Shown here piece by piece: positions 25,612-34,502 of a DNA stretch of 64,000 bases (its first letter is position 1; each line of letters starts with the position of its first letter). A model generated the notes under the pieces. It did no database searches, was not told the DNA's origin, and worked only from the letters and a program-made list of their open reading frames with translations. This DNA is from Desulfosalsimonas propionicica (GTDB lineage: Bacteria; Desulfobacterota; Desulfobacteria; Desulfobacterales; Desulfosalsimonadaceae): assembly GCF_013761005.1 (NCBI RefSeq), contig NZ_JACDUS010000003.1:434001-498000 (forward strand), read 5' to 3'. Position numbers and translations under genes: made by a program.

Positions 25612-27279
25612 ATGAGTTTAGGCGGTGCAATGAACAGCGGCATTTCCGGGCTTCGATCCTTTTCCAGCGCCATGGGCGTGATCGGAAACAACCTGGCAAA
25701 CTCCAACACCGCAGGTTTCAAGGCCAGCAGAACGCTATTTGCAGACCTGATCCCGGACACGGTATCGGGCTCGGGCGGAACCAGCCAGGTGGGAAGAGGC
25801 TCGGGGCTGTCCACTGTGGATGATATTTTCACCCAGGGCTCCATTGAAAGCACCAGTTCCAGCCTGGACCTGGCCATCGAGGGCACCGGCTTTTTCATGG
25901 TCCGCAACCCGGATGCCCAGGCCAGCAGCTTTACCCGCTCCGGGGCTTTCCGGCTAAACGAGGAAGGCTACATGGTCAACCCCGAAAATTATGTGGTGCA
26001 GGGCTATGACCATATTGGAGGCGGCGAGTTCCAGGACCTGGCCGGTGATATCCAGATCAATACCCGCTCCTCTGTGCCCGGAGAAGCATCTTCCATGGTG
26101 GAGTTGACAACCAACCTCAATGCCAACACGGACACCAACAAGGCCGCTACCCCGGGTCAGGCGGCCATCGGCATTACGGGTGGACAGGCCGGGAGTGTGG
26201 ACGGGGTTGATATCATTATAAACGGCACCGGGCTTGTTGATGGAGACTTTGATTTTTCCTCAGTCGGAGCCGGTTGGGGAGACGTAACAGACGCGGATGA
26301 GCTTGCCACTGTGTTAAATACCGCGTCCAATCTTTCAGCTTCCTATGATAATGTTACAGAGACGCTCACCCTGACCACCGAAGCCGGTGACACCCTGGAT
26401 ACCGGATCCGGTTTCCTGGAAGACGGGGGCACGGCAGTTGGAAATCTGATAAGCCACTATGACGGCGACGGGTGGGATATCAACAACCCCGTGGCCTCAT
26501 CGGACTTTGCCACCACATCGGAGGTATATGATACTCTGGGCAATACCCATCTGATTACCACCTATTTCAGCAAAACCGATCTCAATCAATGGGAGTATAA
26601 TCAGGTGGTGGCCGGGTCAGAACTGGACATGGCCGCGGGCATTTTCACCGCTGAGGACATCTCCCTGGATTCAGAAGGCGAAATTGATCAGGTCCGGGTT
26701 GGCACCGGCAATGTTGGTTTTGATGATTCCGGTCTTCTCAATACCATTAACGGCCAGACGCAGCAGGATATGGGAAGCGCGTGGCCGGAAGTCAGCATAG
26801 CAGAAGACAAGCTGGTGTGGGACAACGGTTCCAGCCAGGGAGATCCCCTGGGCTACAGCATGAACTTAACCCAGTTTGCCACTGAATCCCGGGTGGTCAC
26901 CCAGCAGTCAGACGGCTACAGCTCCGGGTATCTCAATGATATCAGCGTGGACAACGAAGGGATTATCACGGGCACTTACTCCAATGGCGAATCCCGCTCC
27001 CTGGCCCGGCTGGCCCTGGGCAAGTTTGCCAATGAAAACGGCCTGGAAAAGCTGGGCAACAACCTCTACTCCCCCACACGGGATTCCGGGCCTGCGGATA
27101 TCGGAACCCCGGGAGCGGGTTTCGGCCGGATTTTTTCCAACTCTCTGGAGCAGTCCACCGTGGACATTGCCGAGGAATTTACCCGGATGATCACCACCCA
27201 GCGCTCGTTTCAGGCCAACTCAAAGACCATTACCACAACGGATGAGATGTTAAGTGAAGTGATCAATATCAAGCGGTAG
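25612..27279 (+). CDS. flgE: Flagellar hook protein FlgE
   Basis: 555 residues, longer than the ~400 of enteric FlgE because of an enlarged central surface domain. The N-terminal rod/hook signature is GVIGNNLANSNTAGFKASR, and the C-terminal helix reads EFTRMITTQRSFQANSKTITTTDEMLSEVINIKR. It polymerises into the external hook. Ribosome site AGGAGA. It is the last gene of the first flagellar operon, directly followed by a strong terminator. Confidence 0.96.
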   Translation: MSLGGAMNSGISGLRSFSSAMGVIGNNLANSNTAGFKASRTLFADLIPDTVSGSGGTSQVGRGSGLSTVDDIFTQGSIESTSSSLDLAIEGTGFFMVRNPDAQASSFTRSGAFRLNEEGYMVNPENYVVQGYDHIGGGEFQDLAGDIQINTRSSVPGEASSMVELTTNLNANTDTNKAATPGQAAIGITGGQAGSVDGVDIIINGTGLVDGDFDFSSVGAGWGDVTDADELATVLNTASNLSASYDNVTETLTLTTEAGDTLDTGSGFLEDGGTAVGNLISHYDGDGWDINNPVASSDFATTSEVYDTLGNTHLITTYFSKTDLNQWEYNQVVAGSELDMAAGIFTAEDISLDSEGEIDQVRVGTGNVGFDDSGLLNTINGQTQQDMGSAWPEVSIAEDKLVWDNGSSQGDPLGYSMNLTQFATESRVVTQQSDGYSSGYLNDISVDNEGIITGTYSNGESRSLARLALGKFANENGLEKLGNNLYSPTRDSGPADIGTPGAGFGRIFSNSLEQSTVDIAEEFTRMITTQRSFQANSKTITTTDEMLSEVINIKR

Positions 27280-27309
27280 AGGTCAAGTCAAAAATTTGTC
27301 TTTTTCGCA

Positions 27310-27338
27310 GGGCCGGTCTGTCAGGACCGGCCCTTTTT
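27310..27338 (+). terminator. Rho-independent terminator after flgE
   Basis: GGGCCGGTC (27310-27318) and GACCGGCCC (27325-27333) form a perfect 9 bp GC-rich stem with a 6-base loop, followed directly by TTTTT. It lies 30 bases after the flgE stop and separates the hook operon from motAB. Confidence 0.92.
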
Positions 27339-27463
27339 ATTTTATTGTCCGGCGCGCCGACACCTTTTGGAAAAACAAAAAAATTCCGTAAAATCACTCA
27401 AAGCCTGAAGACATCCCTCTTGTTTGCCATTGGTGCCTTTCTGTCCGTCCTGTTTTTCTTGGT

Positions 27464-27480
27464 TTGGTATGAAGCTTGCA
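27464..27480 (+). promoter_or_regulatory. Sigma-54 promoter of the motAB-fliL operon
   Basis: TTGGTATGAAGCTTGCA has GG and GC exactly 10 bases apart and TTGC at -12. The -24 box is TTGGTATG (consensus TTGGCACG). It sits between the flgE terminator and motA, with a predicted start ~20 bases ahead of motA. It matches the first flagellar operon's promoter in type. Confidence 0.75.
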
Positions 27481-27510
27481 AGCCAAAGAGGCGAAAAGGA
27501 GATCTTGTTT

Positions 27511-28290
27511 ATGGATTTTTCAACGCTTCTGGGTATTGTGGCTGCTTTCGGACTGATGCTTATGGCGATCATGAGCGGCAGCGGCATTATGGTTTTTGTC
27601 GAACCCCAGTCCATCATGATCGTTGCCGGGGGCACCCTTGGCGCCCTTCTGGTGCACTATCCTTTTGGCGAGGTGCGCCGGGCTTTTTCCGTGGCGCAGA
27701 AGACCTTTTTTTACAAGGAAGTCCCGCCTCTGCAGCTCATTGAGCAGTTAACCGAGTTTGCCGGCAAGGCCAGAAAAGAAGGGCTTCTTTCGCTGCAGGC
27801 CATGGCCAAGCAGGTGGAGGACCCGTTTCTGGTCAAGGGCCTGCAGATGGCTGCTGACGGCCATGAGCCCGAAGCCCTGGAGCATATGATGGTCCGGGAA
27901 ATCGACTATATCCGTGAACGTCATGAAAGCGGGGCCGAGATTTTCGCTGCTCTGGGCACTTATGCTCCGGCTATCGGTATGGTGGGCACCCTGATCGGAC
28001 TGGTGCAGATGCTCCAGAGCATGGATGATCCCTCCACCATTGGCCCGGCCATGGCCATAGCGCTGCTGACCACATTTTACGGCTCTGTTGCGGCCAATGT
28101 GATTTTTCTGCCCATGTCCGGGAAACTCAAGACCCGGTCCCAGCACGAGCTGCTCAAAAAGGAGCTGATCGTGGAAGGCATGAACTCGATTCTGGCCGGG
28201 GAAAACCCCCGGGTCATGGAACAGAAGCTTCACGCCTACCTCCAGCCCAAGGACCGGCAGAGCGTGTTTCAGAAAAAAAAGAAAAAATAG
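27511..28290 (+). CDS. motA: Flagellar stator protein MotA
   Basis: 259 residues with four membrane segments. The conserved cytoplasmic loop carries the Arg/Glu charges that act on FliG (VREIDYIRERHESGAEIFAALGTYAPAIGMVGTLIGL), followed by the paired proline-containing helices. ATG 27511 with AAAAGGAGA 8 bases upstream is chosen; an in-frame upstream ATG at 27424 lies before the promoter. The lysine-rich end is usual. It forms the proton- or sodium-driven stator with MotB. Confidence 0.96.
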   Translation: MDFSTLLGIVAAFGLMLMAIMSGSGIMVFVEPQSIMIVAGGTLGALLVHYPFGEVRRAFSVAQKTFFYKEVPPLQLIEQLTEFAGKARKEGLLSLQAMAKQVEDPFLVKGLQMAADGHEPEALEHMMVREIDYIRERHESGAEIFAALGTYAPAIGMVGTLIGLVQMLQSMDDPSTIGPAMAIALLTTFYGSVAANVIFLPMSGKLKTRSQHELLKKELIVEGMNSILAGENPRVMEQKLHAYLQPKDRQSVFQKKKKK

Positions 28291-28311
28291 CCATTTTGCG
28301 GGGACATTGTC

Positions 28312-29070
28312 ATGGCCGTCCAAAGAAAGAAAAAAAACAAAGAAAGCAACGGGCCGTCAGCCCCGGCCTGGATGGTGACTTACAGCGACATGGTCACTTT
28401 GCTGCTGACCTTTTTTGTGCTCATGCTTTCCATGGCGGAAATGGACAAGGTCAAGTTCCAGCGCGCTGTGGTCTCCCTGCAGGGGGCATTCGGCATCATG
28501 GAAAACAAGCCCCCGGAAGAAACCCAGACCGATGTCATTGTCCCGGAAATCGAGCCCATTCCCCTGGAAATGCTCCAGAGCGTATACCGGAAAATGCTGC
28601 TGGACCTGCAAAAGCTTGAACTGGATGAAGACATTGAGCTGGTCAAGGATCGCGGTGCCATTGTGCTCAGGATCAAGGAAAAGGTGCTCTTTGACCTGGG
28701 CTCCACCCGGCTGAAAAAAGAAGCCGAGCCTGTGCTGGGAAAAGTGGCCCGCCTGGTCAAGCCCCTGCCGTTTCAGGTCCGCATCGAAGGCCATGCCGAC
28801 AGCCAGCCCTTTGGTGCACGGGATCAGACCAATTGGGATTTGTCCGCCCAGCGGGCAATCGGGGTGGTGAAATTCATTGCCCAAAATGAACTGCTCTCCC
28901 TGGATCGTTTGTCTGCGGTGGGATACGGGGACCAAAAACCCCTGGTGCCCAATGATACTCCGGAAAACCGGGCTCTGAACCGGCGGGTGGAGTTCATTTT
29001 GGAAACCGGCGGTGATTACCGGCAGGAGCTGCCTTTTCTGGTGGATTCCAGCGATCAGCTGCCCTTTTAA
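28312..29070 (+). CDS. motB: Flagellar stator protein MotB (OmpA-like domain)
   Basis: 252 residues. The single membrane helix contains the ion-carrying aspartate at residue 26 (VTYSDMVTLLLTFFVLML). A plug/linker follows, then a C-terminal OmpA-like peptidoglycan-binding domain (RIEGHADSQPF, LSAQRAIGVVKFI, NRRVEFILE). The ion used cannot be decided from sequence alone, though the helix lacks an obvious sodium-type signature. It follows motA by 21 bases. Confidence 0.96.
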   Translation: MAVQRKKKNKESNGPSAPAWMVTYSDMVTLLLTFFVLMLSMAEMDKVKFQRAVVSLQGAFGIMENKPPEETQTDVIVPEIEPIPLEMLQSVYRKMLLDLQKLELDEDIELVKDRGAIVLRIKEKVLFDLGSTRLKKEAEPVLGKVARLVKPLPFQVRIEGHADSQPFGARDQTNWDLSAQRAIGVVKFIAQNELLSLDRLSAVGYGDQKPLVPNDTPENRALNRRVEFILETGGDYRQELPFLVDSSDQLPF

Positions 29071-29149
29071 ACAAATTCCCGGATGCCGGGTGTTGCGATT
29101 CATCATTGTTGAAAGATTGCCTTAATCATTGAACCAAGGAGTGGCCGTC

Positions 29150-29644
29150 ATGGCAAAGGAAAAGGAAAAACAAGCACCGGAGAAAACCGCCAGTCCAGTC
29201 AAGCGGCTGCTTTTCATCGGGGTGCCGGTTTTGTTGATTTTACTTGTTGCAGCGGGTACGGGATTTTATCTGCTGGGCGCATTGAACACAACAGGTTCAG
29301 CCGAAGCCCGGCAGTCTGATACCGGCAGGGATAAAACCGAGCTGGGCCCCCTGGTGGAGATGGATGATTTTGTGGTCAATATCGTTCATCGGGACAGCAC
29401 CCGTTTTCTGAAAGTGGGCATCACCCTGGAGGTCCGGGACAAGACCAGCAGCGAATCCGTTAAAAAACGCATACCCCAGATCACCGATTCCGTGCTGCTG
29501 CTTTTGGGCAACAGGAAATACGATGATGTCAAGGACCTTCAGGGCAAAATGCAGCTCAAGGCTGATCTTCTGGCCAAGATCCGGTCTCTTGCCGGCAAGG
29601 GTGAGGTTACCAATCTTTATTTTACTGATTTTGTCGTTCAATAA
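29150..29644 (+). CDS. fliL: Flagellar basal body-associated protein FliL
   Basis: 164 residues. An N-terminal membrane helix (LLFIGVPVLLILLVAAGTGFYLLG) is followed by the periplasmic FliL domain (MDDFVVNI, RFLKVGITLEV, KKRIPQITDSVLLLL, TDFVVQ). It associates with the stator and rotor. ATG 29150 has AAGGAG 8 bases upstream; the alternative TTG 29129 lacks a site. Confidence 0.94.
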   Translation: MAKEKEKQAPEKTASPVKRLLFIGVPVLLILLVAAGTGFYLLGALNTTGSAEARQSDTGRDKTELGPLVEMDDFVVNIVHRDSTRFLKVGITLEVRDKTSSESVKKRIPQITDSVLLLLGNRKYDDVKDLQGKMQLKADLLAKIRSLAGKGEVTNLYFTDFVVQ

Positions 29645-29662
29645 CAAAAAAAGAGGCGTCCA

Positions 29663-30676
29663 GTGGAACGGATTTTAACACAGGAAGAAATTGACGAGCT
29701 GCTTTTGGCTTTTGATGACGGGCAAATCGAGCCCGCTTCCGGAGGCCCTGCCGACGGCATGTCTTCGGCTGCCGCATCCAGGGCGGAGAAGCGGGTTTCC
29801 AGCATTGACCTGATCCGGGGCCAGAATTACAGCAAGTGGCGGATCGCCAACCTGGACATCGTGTTTAATTCCTTTGCCCGTTATTATTCCATTGCTCTTT
29901 CCAACAGCCTTCAGCAGGGCGTGACCGTATCCAGGGCGGAAATTTTGTCCCGGTTTTTTGAAGATTTTCTTGTCAGCCAGGAAAAAGCCGGGCTGCTTGG
30001 GGTGATGTCTTTGGAACCGCTGAAGGGCAACGCGCTGATTGTCTATGACAAGGCACTTTGCTTCGGCATGGTGGAAGTGATGTTCGGCATGCCCGGCGGT
30101 GTCGAGTTTATGACATTTGACCGGGATGTCAGCGCCATTGAGGCCAATATCATCAAGGGCCTGATGGCCGAAGGCTGCCGGGTTTTCAACCGGGCGTTCG
30201 AGCCCCTTGAACAGCTTGCTACCCGGATCACCCGGGTGGAGACCAACTGGAAGATGTTAAACATCCTGGCCCCGGAAACCGAGGTCATCCAGGTCAGCTT
30301 TTTCGTAAAGGTGGGAGACCTGGAGGGAAAAATCCAGCTCGTGATTCCTTATTTCTCCCTGGAGCCATTCAAGGAGCGGCTGCGCAACGAAGGCCTGCAG
30401 CTTGCCGAGGACAAAAAGGAAGCCTCATGGAGTCGGTTTTTGACAAAGGAGGCAGAGAAAATGGAAATTTCGGTTTCCGCCGTGTGGGGGGATTTGATTC
30501 TCACAATCGGGGAAATTTTAAGCCTGGATAAGGGAGATATTATCGGCCTGGATTATGATGAACAGTGTCCGGTCACTGTTATGGCCGGCGCGCAGCCCAA
30601 ATTTGGCGCCCAACCCGGGGTAAAGGACGGCAAAAAGGTCGTCCGCCTCGTCAAACAGGAAGTCGCAGGAGAGTAA
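29663..30676 (+). CDS. fliM: Flagellar motor switch protein FliM
   Basis: 337 residues. It starts at GTG 29663 (AGAGG 6 bases upstream), giving the CheY-P binding peptide MERILTQEEIDELLLAF. The middle domain carries the conserved GG-type loop (FGMPGGVEFM) and the C-terminal SpoA domain ends LDYDEQCPVTVMAGAQPKFGAQPG. FliM forms the C-ring that changes rotation direction. The intact CheY peptide implies chemotaxis genes elsewhere in the genome. Confidence 0.97.
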   Translation: MERILTQEEIDELLLAFDDGQIEPASGGPADGMSSAAASRAEKRVSSIDLIRGQNYSKWRIANLDIVFNSFARYYSIALSNSLQQGVTVSRAEILSRFFEDFLVSQEKAGLLGVMSLEPLKGNALIVYDKALCFGMVEVMFGMPGGVEFMTFDRDVSAIEANIIKGLMAEGCRVFNRAFEPLEQLATRITRVETNWKMLNILAPETEVIQVSFFVKVGDLEGKIQLVIPYFSLEPFKERLRNEGLQLAEDKKEASWSRFLTKEAEKMEISVSAVWGDLILTIGEILSLDKGDIIGLDYDEQCPVTVMAGAQPKFGAQPGVKDGKKVVRLVKQEVAGE

Positions 30677-30679
30677 ATC

Positions 30680-31063
30680 ATGGCGGATAGCAAGAAACAA
30701 GATGCAGCAGACCCTGCACAGGACTCGCAGGATTCCCGGACAGATGCATCCCGGCGGCGGCTGGAATCAGCGGCAGGAAATGGGGGAAACGGTGACAATC
30801 AGGCCAAAGGGATTGATTTTCTACTCGATGTTCCCTTGCAGGTTTCCGTGGAAGTGGGACGGGCACGGATGCTGATCAAGGATTTTCTGCAGATGAAAGA
30901 AGGCGGAGTCATTGAGCTGGACAAACTGGCGGACGAACCCCTGGACCTGTATGTCAATTCCCGGCTTATTGCCAGGGGCGAGGCTGTGGTGGTCAATGAG
31001 AAATTCGGCCTGCGTTTAATTGACGTGGTCAGTCCGTCTGAACGCATCGAGAAGCTGAGGTAG
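30680..31063 (+). CDS. fliN: Flagellar motor switch protein FliN
   Basis: 127 residues. A variable, charged N-terminal ~45 residues is followed by the SpoA (surface presentation of antigens) domain: LDVPLQVSVEVGRARMLIKDFLQMKEGGVIELDK and VNSRLIARGEAVVVNEKFGLRLIDVV. It completes the lower C-ring with FliM. 3 bases after fliM. Confidence 0.97.
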   Translation: MADSKKQDAADPAQDSQDSRTDASRRRLESAAGNGGNGDNQAKGIDFLLDVPLQVSVEVGRARMLIKDFLQMKEGGVIELDKLADEPLDLYVNSRLIARGEAVVVNEKFGLRLIDVVSPSERIEKLR

Positions 31064-31068
31064 CGTCC

Positions 31069-31452
31069 ATGGCCAGGCTGTTGTTTTTCTTTTTATTGAT
31101 TGTGCCCGCAGATCTTTGCGCGGCAGAGACCGAGCCGTTAAGCCTGTTTCGATCCGGGATAAAGCTGGCCGTGGCCATGGCCATTGTCATCGGGATCATG
31201 CTGCTTTTCCATGCATTGAGCCGAAAAGGTTTCCGGCTGCTGGAAAAACGTCAGGGCGGGCGTATCCGGGTTATGGAATCGCGTCCCATGGGCGGGAGAA
31301 AAGCGCTGTGCCTGGTGGAGGTTGACGGCCAGCGCCTGCTTCTGGGATTGGGCAACGACCGGATGGAACTGCTGCACCATTTTGATGCAGCGGCCAATAC
31401 GACCGGGCAGTTTGAAAAACACCTCCGCAGCCATGATGAGGTCCAATCATGA
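31069..31452 (+). CDS. fliO: Flagellar biosynthesis protein FliO
   Basis: 127 residues. A cleavable-looking N-terminus (LLFFFLLIVPADLCAA), one membrane helix (LAVAMAIVIGIMLLFHAL), then a small soluble domain containing the FliO-type RIRVMESRPMGGRKALCLVEVDGQRLLLGL. FliO helps FliP assemble the export gate. It overlaps fliP by 4 bases (ATGA). Confidence 0.9.
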   Translation: MARLLFFFLLIVPADLCAAETEPLSLFRSGIKLAVAMAIVIGIMLLFHALSRKGFRLLEKRQGGRIRVMESRPMGGRKALCLVEVDGQRLLLGLGNDRMELLHHFDAAANTTGQFEKHLRSHDEVQS

Positions 31453-32207
31453 AGGGTGCGCACTGGGTCCGTATCGGCCTGGCCGTTGCGGCCATATGGC
31501 TCTGTGCCGCAGGCAATGCCGCAGCACAGGAACCTGCGGCCCTGACGCTTCAGATGGACGGCGGCGGGGGAACGGGACAGATTTCAACAGTGATTCAGAT
31601 CATGGTGCTGCTCACAGTGCTGAGCATGGCCCCGGCCATTTTGCTGATGACCACCTCGTTTATCCGCATTGTCGTTGTGCTCTCCTTTCTGCGTCAGGCA
31701 ATGGGCACCCAGCAGATGCCGCCCAACCAGATTATCATCGGTCTGGCCATGTTTTTGACGCTTTTCATTATGGCCCCGGTTTTTACCCAGATCAATGAAG
31801 AGGCGCTCCAGCCTTATCTCCAGGAGGAGATTGAAGGCCGCCGGGCCCTGGAGACAGCCGCCATTCCCATGCGCGAGTTCATGTTCGGTCAGGTCCGGGA
31901 GGCGGATCTGGTGCTGATGAGACAGATTTCCGGAAACGAGCAGGTCCCGGAAACCAGGGAGGATATTTCAATTATTACTCTGATTCCGGCGTTTATGCTT
32001 TCCGAGCTCAAGCGTGCCTTTCAGATCGGATTCATGATTTTTGTGCCCTTTCTGGTTATCGATATGATCACCGCCTCGGTGCTCATGACCATGGGCATGC
32101 TCATGCTGCCGCCCATTATCATCTCCCTGCCTTTTAAAGTGCTGTTGTTTGTGCTCGTTGACGGATGGAATCTGGTGGTGGGTTCTTTGGTGCAGGGATT
32201 CTATTGA
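31449..32207 (+). CDS. fliP: Flagellar export gate protein FliP
   Basis: 252 residues. A signal peptide (AAIWLCAAGNAAAQ) precedes four membrane segments. Family signatures are MTTSFIRIVVVLSFLRQAMGTQQMPPNQ, LIPAFMLSELKRAFQIGF and FLVIDMITASVLMTMGMLMLPP. It builds the FliP5FliQ4FliR1 gate. The stop overlaps the left end of a 122 bp inverted-repeat element that separates it from fliQ. Confidence 0.97.
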   Translation: MKGAHWVRIGLAVAAIWLCAAGNAAAQEPAALTLQMDGGGGTGQISTVIQIMVLLTVLSMAPAILLMTTSFIRIVVVLSFLRQAMGTQQMPPNQIIIGLAMFLTLFIMAPVFTQINEEALQPYLQEEIEGRRALETAAIPMREFMFGQVREADLVLMRQISGNEQVPETREDISIITLIPAFMLSELKRAFQIGFMIFVPFLVIDMITASVLMTMGMLMLPPIIISLPFKVLLFVLVDGWNLVVGSLVQGFY

Positions 32208-32327
32208 GGGTAAGGTTAAACGCCCAATATCTGCGTTGCGCTGCATCCTTCGTCATTTCACGTACAAAAGTATGCTGCATGCCTCAGAATTTGCGCGCCT
32301 TGATCTTGGACGTTTGACCTTACCCTC
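32206..32327. repeat. 122 bp imperfect palindromic (MITE/REP-like) element between fliP and fliQ
   Basis: The left end GAGGGTAAGGTTAAACG mirrors the right end CGTTTGACCTTACCCTC almost exactly. Inner arms continue the symmetry with mismatches (CTGCATCC/GGATGCAG-like and TGCGTTGCGC/GCGCGCAA), closing around CGTACAAAAGTATG. It has no ORF. Such structured elements are typical dispersed repeats. Here it fills an otherwise compact operon where fliP and fliQ usually abut; its left end reaches the fliP stop codon. Confidence 0.8.
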
Positions 32328-32389
32328 TGAGATTTTTTACGGAAATGAAAAATGCAATCCGGAGCAATTCGGGGAAAAGGGATTTTCAT

Positions 32390-32656
32390 ATGACTGAAGA
32401 AATGGTTGTGGAACTCATACGGCGGGCGGTGACCGCCGTGCTGCTGGCGGCCTCGCCCATGATGATCGCCGGGCTTGTGGTGGGGCTGGTGGTGAGCATA
32501 TTTCAGGCCGCCACCCAGATCAACGAGCAGACCATGACCTTTGCCCCCAAGATCGTGGCGGTCCTGGTGGCCCTGGTCATTGCCGTGCCCTGGATTTTGA
32601 ATATCGTGCTGGGCCTGGCCCATGAAATTTTCGGAAACATGATCATTGGCAGTTGA
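32390..32656 (+). CDS. fliQ: Flagellar export gate protein FliQ
   Basis: 88 residues, the normal size, with two membrane helices (AVTAVLLAASPMMIAGLVVGLVVSI, IVAVLVALVIAVPWILNIVLG) and the conserved FQAATQINEQTMTFAPKI between them. ATG 32390 with AAAAGGGA 7 bases upstream gives MTEEMVVELI; an upstream in-frame ATG (32345) has no site. First gene after the inserted repeat; its 3' end overlaps fliR. Confidence 0.97.
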   Translation: MTEEMVVELIRRAVTAVLLAASPMMIAGLVVGLVVSIFQAATQINEQTMTFAPKIVAVLVALVIAVPWILNIVLGLAHEIFGNMIIGS

Positions 32657-33422
32657 ACTTTTTGAAATCGAGACCTGGTATGTGTTTCTGGTGATTTTAT
32701 CCCGCATGGCGGCGATTATGGGATCGCTTCCCATTTTTACCGCCTCTCAGGCGGCCATGCGCCTTCGGCTCGGGGTGGCCGCAGGCCTGGCGGTGCTGCT
32801 GTTTCCTGTGCTGGATATCTCCCTTGCGGTCATTGACCAAACCCCGGCCGGATTGATCTTCCTGATGGCCCAGGAAGCCATGCTTGGGTTTCTGCTGGGT
32901 TTTGTAATCCAGCTGATTTTTTTTGCCGTCCAGTTCGGGGGAACCATCGTGGGCTACCAGATGGGCTTTGCAGCCGCCAATATCCTCGACCCCCAGCATC
33001 AGCAGCAGATTCCGCTGCTTTCCCAGTTCCAGAACGTCTTTGCCATTCTTCTTTTTCTGGCCTTGGATATTCACCACCTGGTCATCCGTGTCATGGCCCG
33101 TTCCTATGAGGTGATGCCCCCGGGAAATCTGGACATGGAGGGCGGAGCGGTTCTGTTTTTAATGGATTTGACCGGCCAGATGTTTGTTTTGGGACTGCAG
33201 CTGGTGGCGCCGGTGATGGCGGTGCTTATGGTTTCCATGTTTATCCTGGGCATCATGTCCCGGGTTTTTTCCCAGCTTCAGGTGTTTCTTTTGTCTTTTC
33301 CCATCAACATTTCCCTGGCCCTGATTTTCTTGGGTCTGGGCGCGGAACTGGCCTTTGTGCTCCTGGAGCGGGAGTTTTCCCAACTGCCGGACAAGCTCAT
33401 GCGCATTTTGCAAATGGGTTAA
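32646..33422 (+). CDS. fliR: Flagellar export gate protein FliR
   Basis: 258 residues with about six membrane segments. Family signatures are FVIQLIFFAVQFGGTIVGYQMGFAAANILDPQ and the C-terminal LSFPINISLALIFLGLGAELAF. TTG 32646, 11 bases inside fliQ, is the first possible start after an in-frame TGA at 32640-32642; no ATG or GTG nearby fits the family length. Translation is coupled to fliQ. It completes the FliPQR gate. Confidence 0.94.
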   Translation: MAVELFEIETWYVFLVILSRMAAIMGSLPIFTASQAAMRLRLGVAAGLAVLLFPVLDISLAVIDQTPAGLIFLMAQEAMLGFLLGFVIQLIFFAVQFGGTIVGYQMGFAAANILDPQHQQQIPLLSQFQNVFAILLFLALDIHHLVIRVMARSYEVMPPGNLDMEGGAVLFLMDLTGQMFVLGLQLVAPVMAVLMVSMFILGIMSRVFSQLQVFLLSFPINISLALIFLGLGAELAFVLLEREFSQLPDKLMRILQMG

Positions 33423-33434
33423 AGGGGATTTGAA

Positions 33435-34502
33435 ATGGCCGAGGAACAGCAGCAGGAAAAAACCGAGGACCCGACTGAAAAGCGGCGCCGGGAGTTTCGG
33501 GAGAAAGGGCAGGTGGCCCAGAGCCGCGAGGTCAACACCGCCATGCTCTTAACCGGCCTGCTGGTGCTCTGGTCTTTTTATGCTCCGGTTTTCTGGTCGG
33601 ATTTGCAGGCCTTTCTGGCCTTTTTCTGGCGCACCTGCAGCGAGCTGCCGGTATCGGTGGGTTCCATGCGTCCCATGATGGTTTTTATCATTTCCGGATG
33701 TGCGGCCATTGTCTGGCCCCTGCTGCTCACGGGCCTGGTGCTGGGGGTGCTTGCCGGATATCTGCAGGTGGGGGTGTTGTTTACGGCAAAGCCCCTTCAG
33801 CCGGATCTGAGCAAGCTCGATCCCATCAAGGGCCTGGGCCGGATGATATCCAAGCGCTCTGCCTTTGAGGCCCTGAAATCCTTCGGTAAAATTATTCTTG
33901 TGGGTGTGCTGGCATACTGGACCCTGATTGGCCGGTTTGATGAATTCATGGGCCTTGCCGGTGTTGCGCTTCCCGGGGTTGTTTCCTTTATGGCGGACGT
34001 GGTGTTTGTGATTCTGGTCAAGTGCTGTCTGCTGCTGGCCTTTATTGGCCTGGTCGACTACATCTTTTCCAAATGGGAGATGGAAAAAAAGATGAAAATG
34101 ACCAAACAGGAGGTCAAGGAGGAAAACAAGGAAACCGAGGGGGACCCACAGCTTAAGCAGAAGGTTCGCGCCATTCAGCGGGATATGGCCAGGCGGCGGA
34201 TGATGGAGGATGTGCCCAAAGCGGATGTGATCATCACCAATCCCACCCATTACGCGGTGGCCCTTTCCTACAGGCGTCAGGAAATGGATGCCCCCGAGGT
34301 ACTGGCAAAGGGTTCGGACCACATGGCCCGGCGCATCCGGGAAATCGCGTCTGAACACAATGTGCCGGTTGTGGAAAATCCGCCTGTGGCACGGTCTTTG
34401 TATGAAGTGGAAATCGGGGCCCGGATTCCGGAGCACATGTTTAAGGCAGTGGCTGAAATTCTGGCTTACGTATACAGCCTGAAAAACGGGGAAAAGAAAT
34501 GA
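33435..34502 (+). CDS. flhB: Flagellar export switch protein FlhB
   Basis: 355 residues. It begins with the typical KTEDPTEKRRREFREKGQVAQSRE, has four membrane helices, and carries the self-cleavage motif NPTH at residues 269-272 (IITNPTHYAVAL). Cleavage between Asn and Pro lets FliK switch export from hook to filament subunits. It overlaps flhA by 4 bases (ATGA). Confidence 0.97.
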   Translation: MAEEQQQEKTEDPTEKRRREFREKGQVAQSREVNTAMLLTGLLVLWSFYAPVFWSDLQAFLAFFWRTCSELPVSVGSMRPMMVFIISGCAAIVWPLLLTGLVLGVLAGYLQVGVLFTAKPLQPDLSKLDPIKGLGRMISKRSAFEALKSFGKIILVGVLAYWTLIGRFDEFMGLAGVALPGVVSFMADVVFVILVKCCLLLAFIGLVDYIFSKWEMEKKMKMTKQEVKEENKETEGDPQLKQKVRAIQRDMARRRMMEDVPKADVIITNPTHYAVALSYRRQEMDAPEVLAKGSDHMARRIREIASEHNVPVVENPPVARSLYEVEIGARIPEHMFKAVAEILAYVYSLKNGEKK

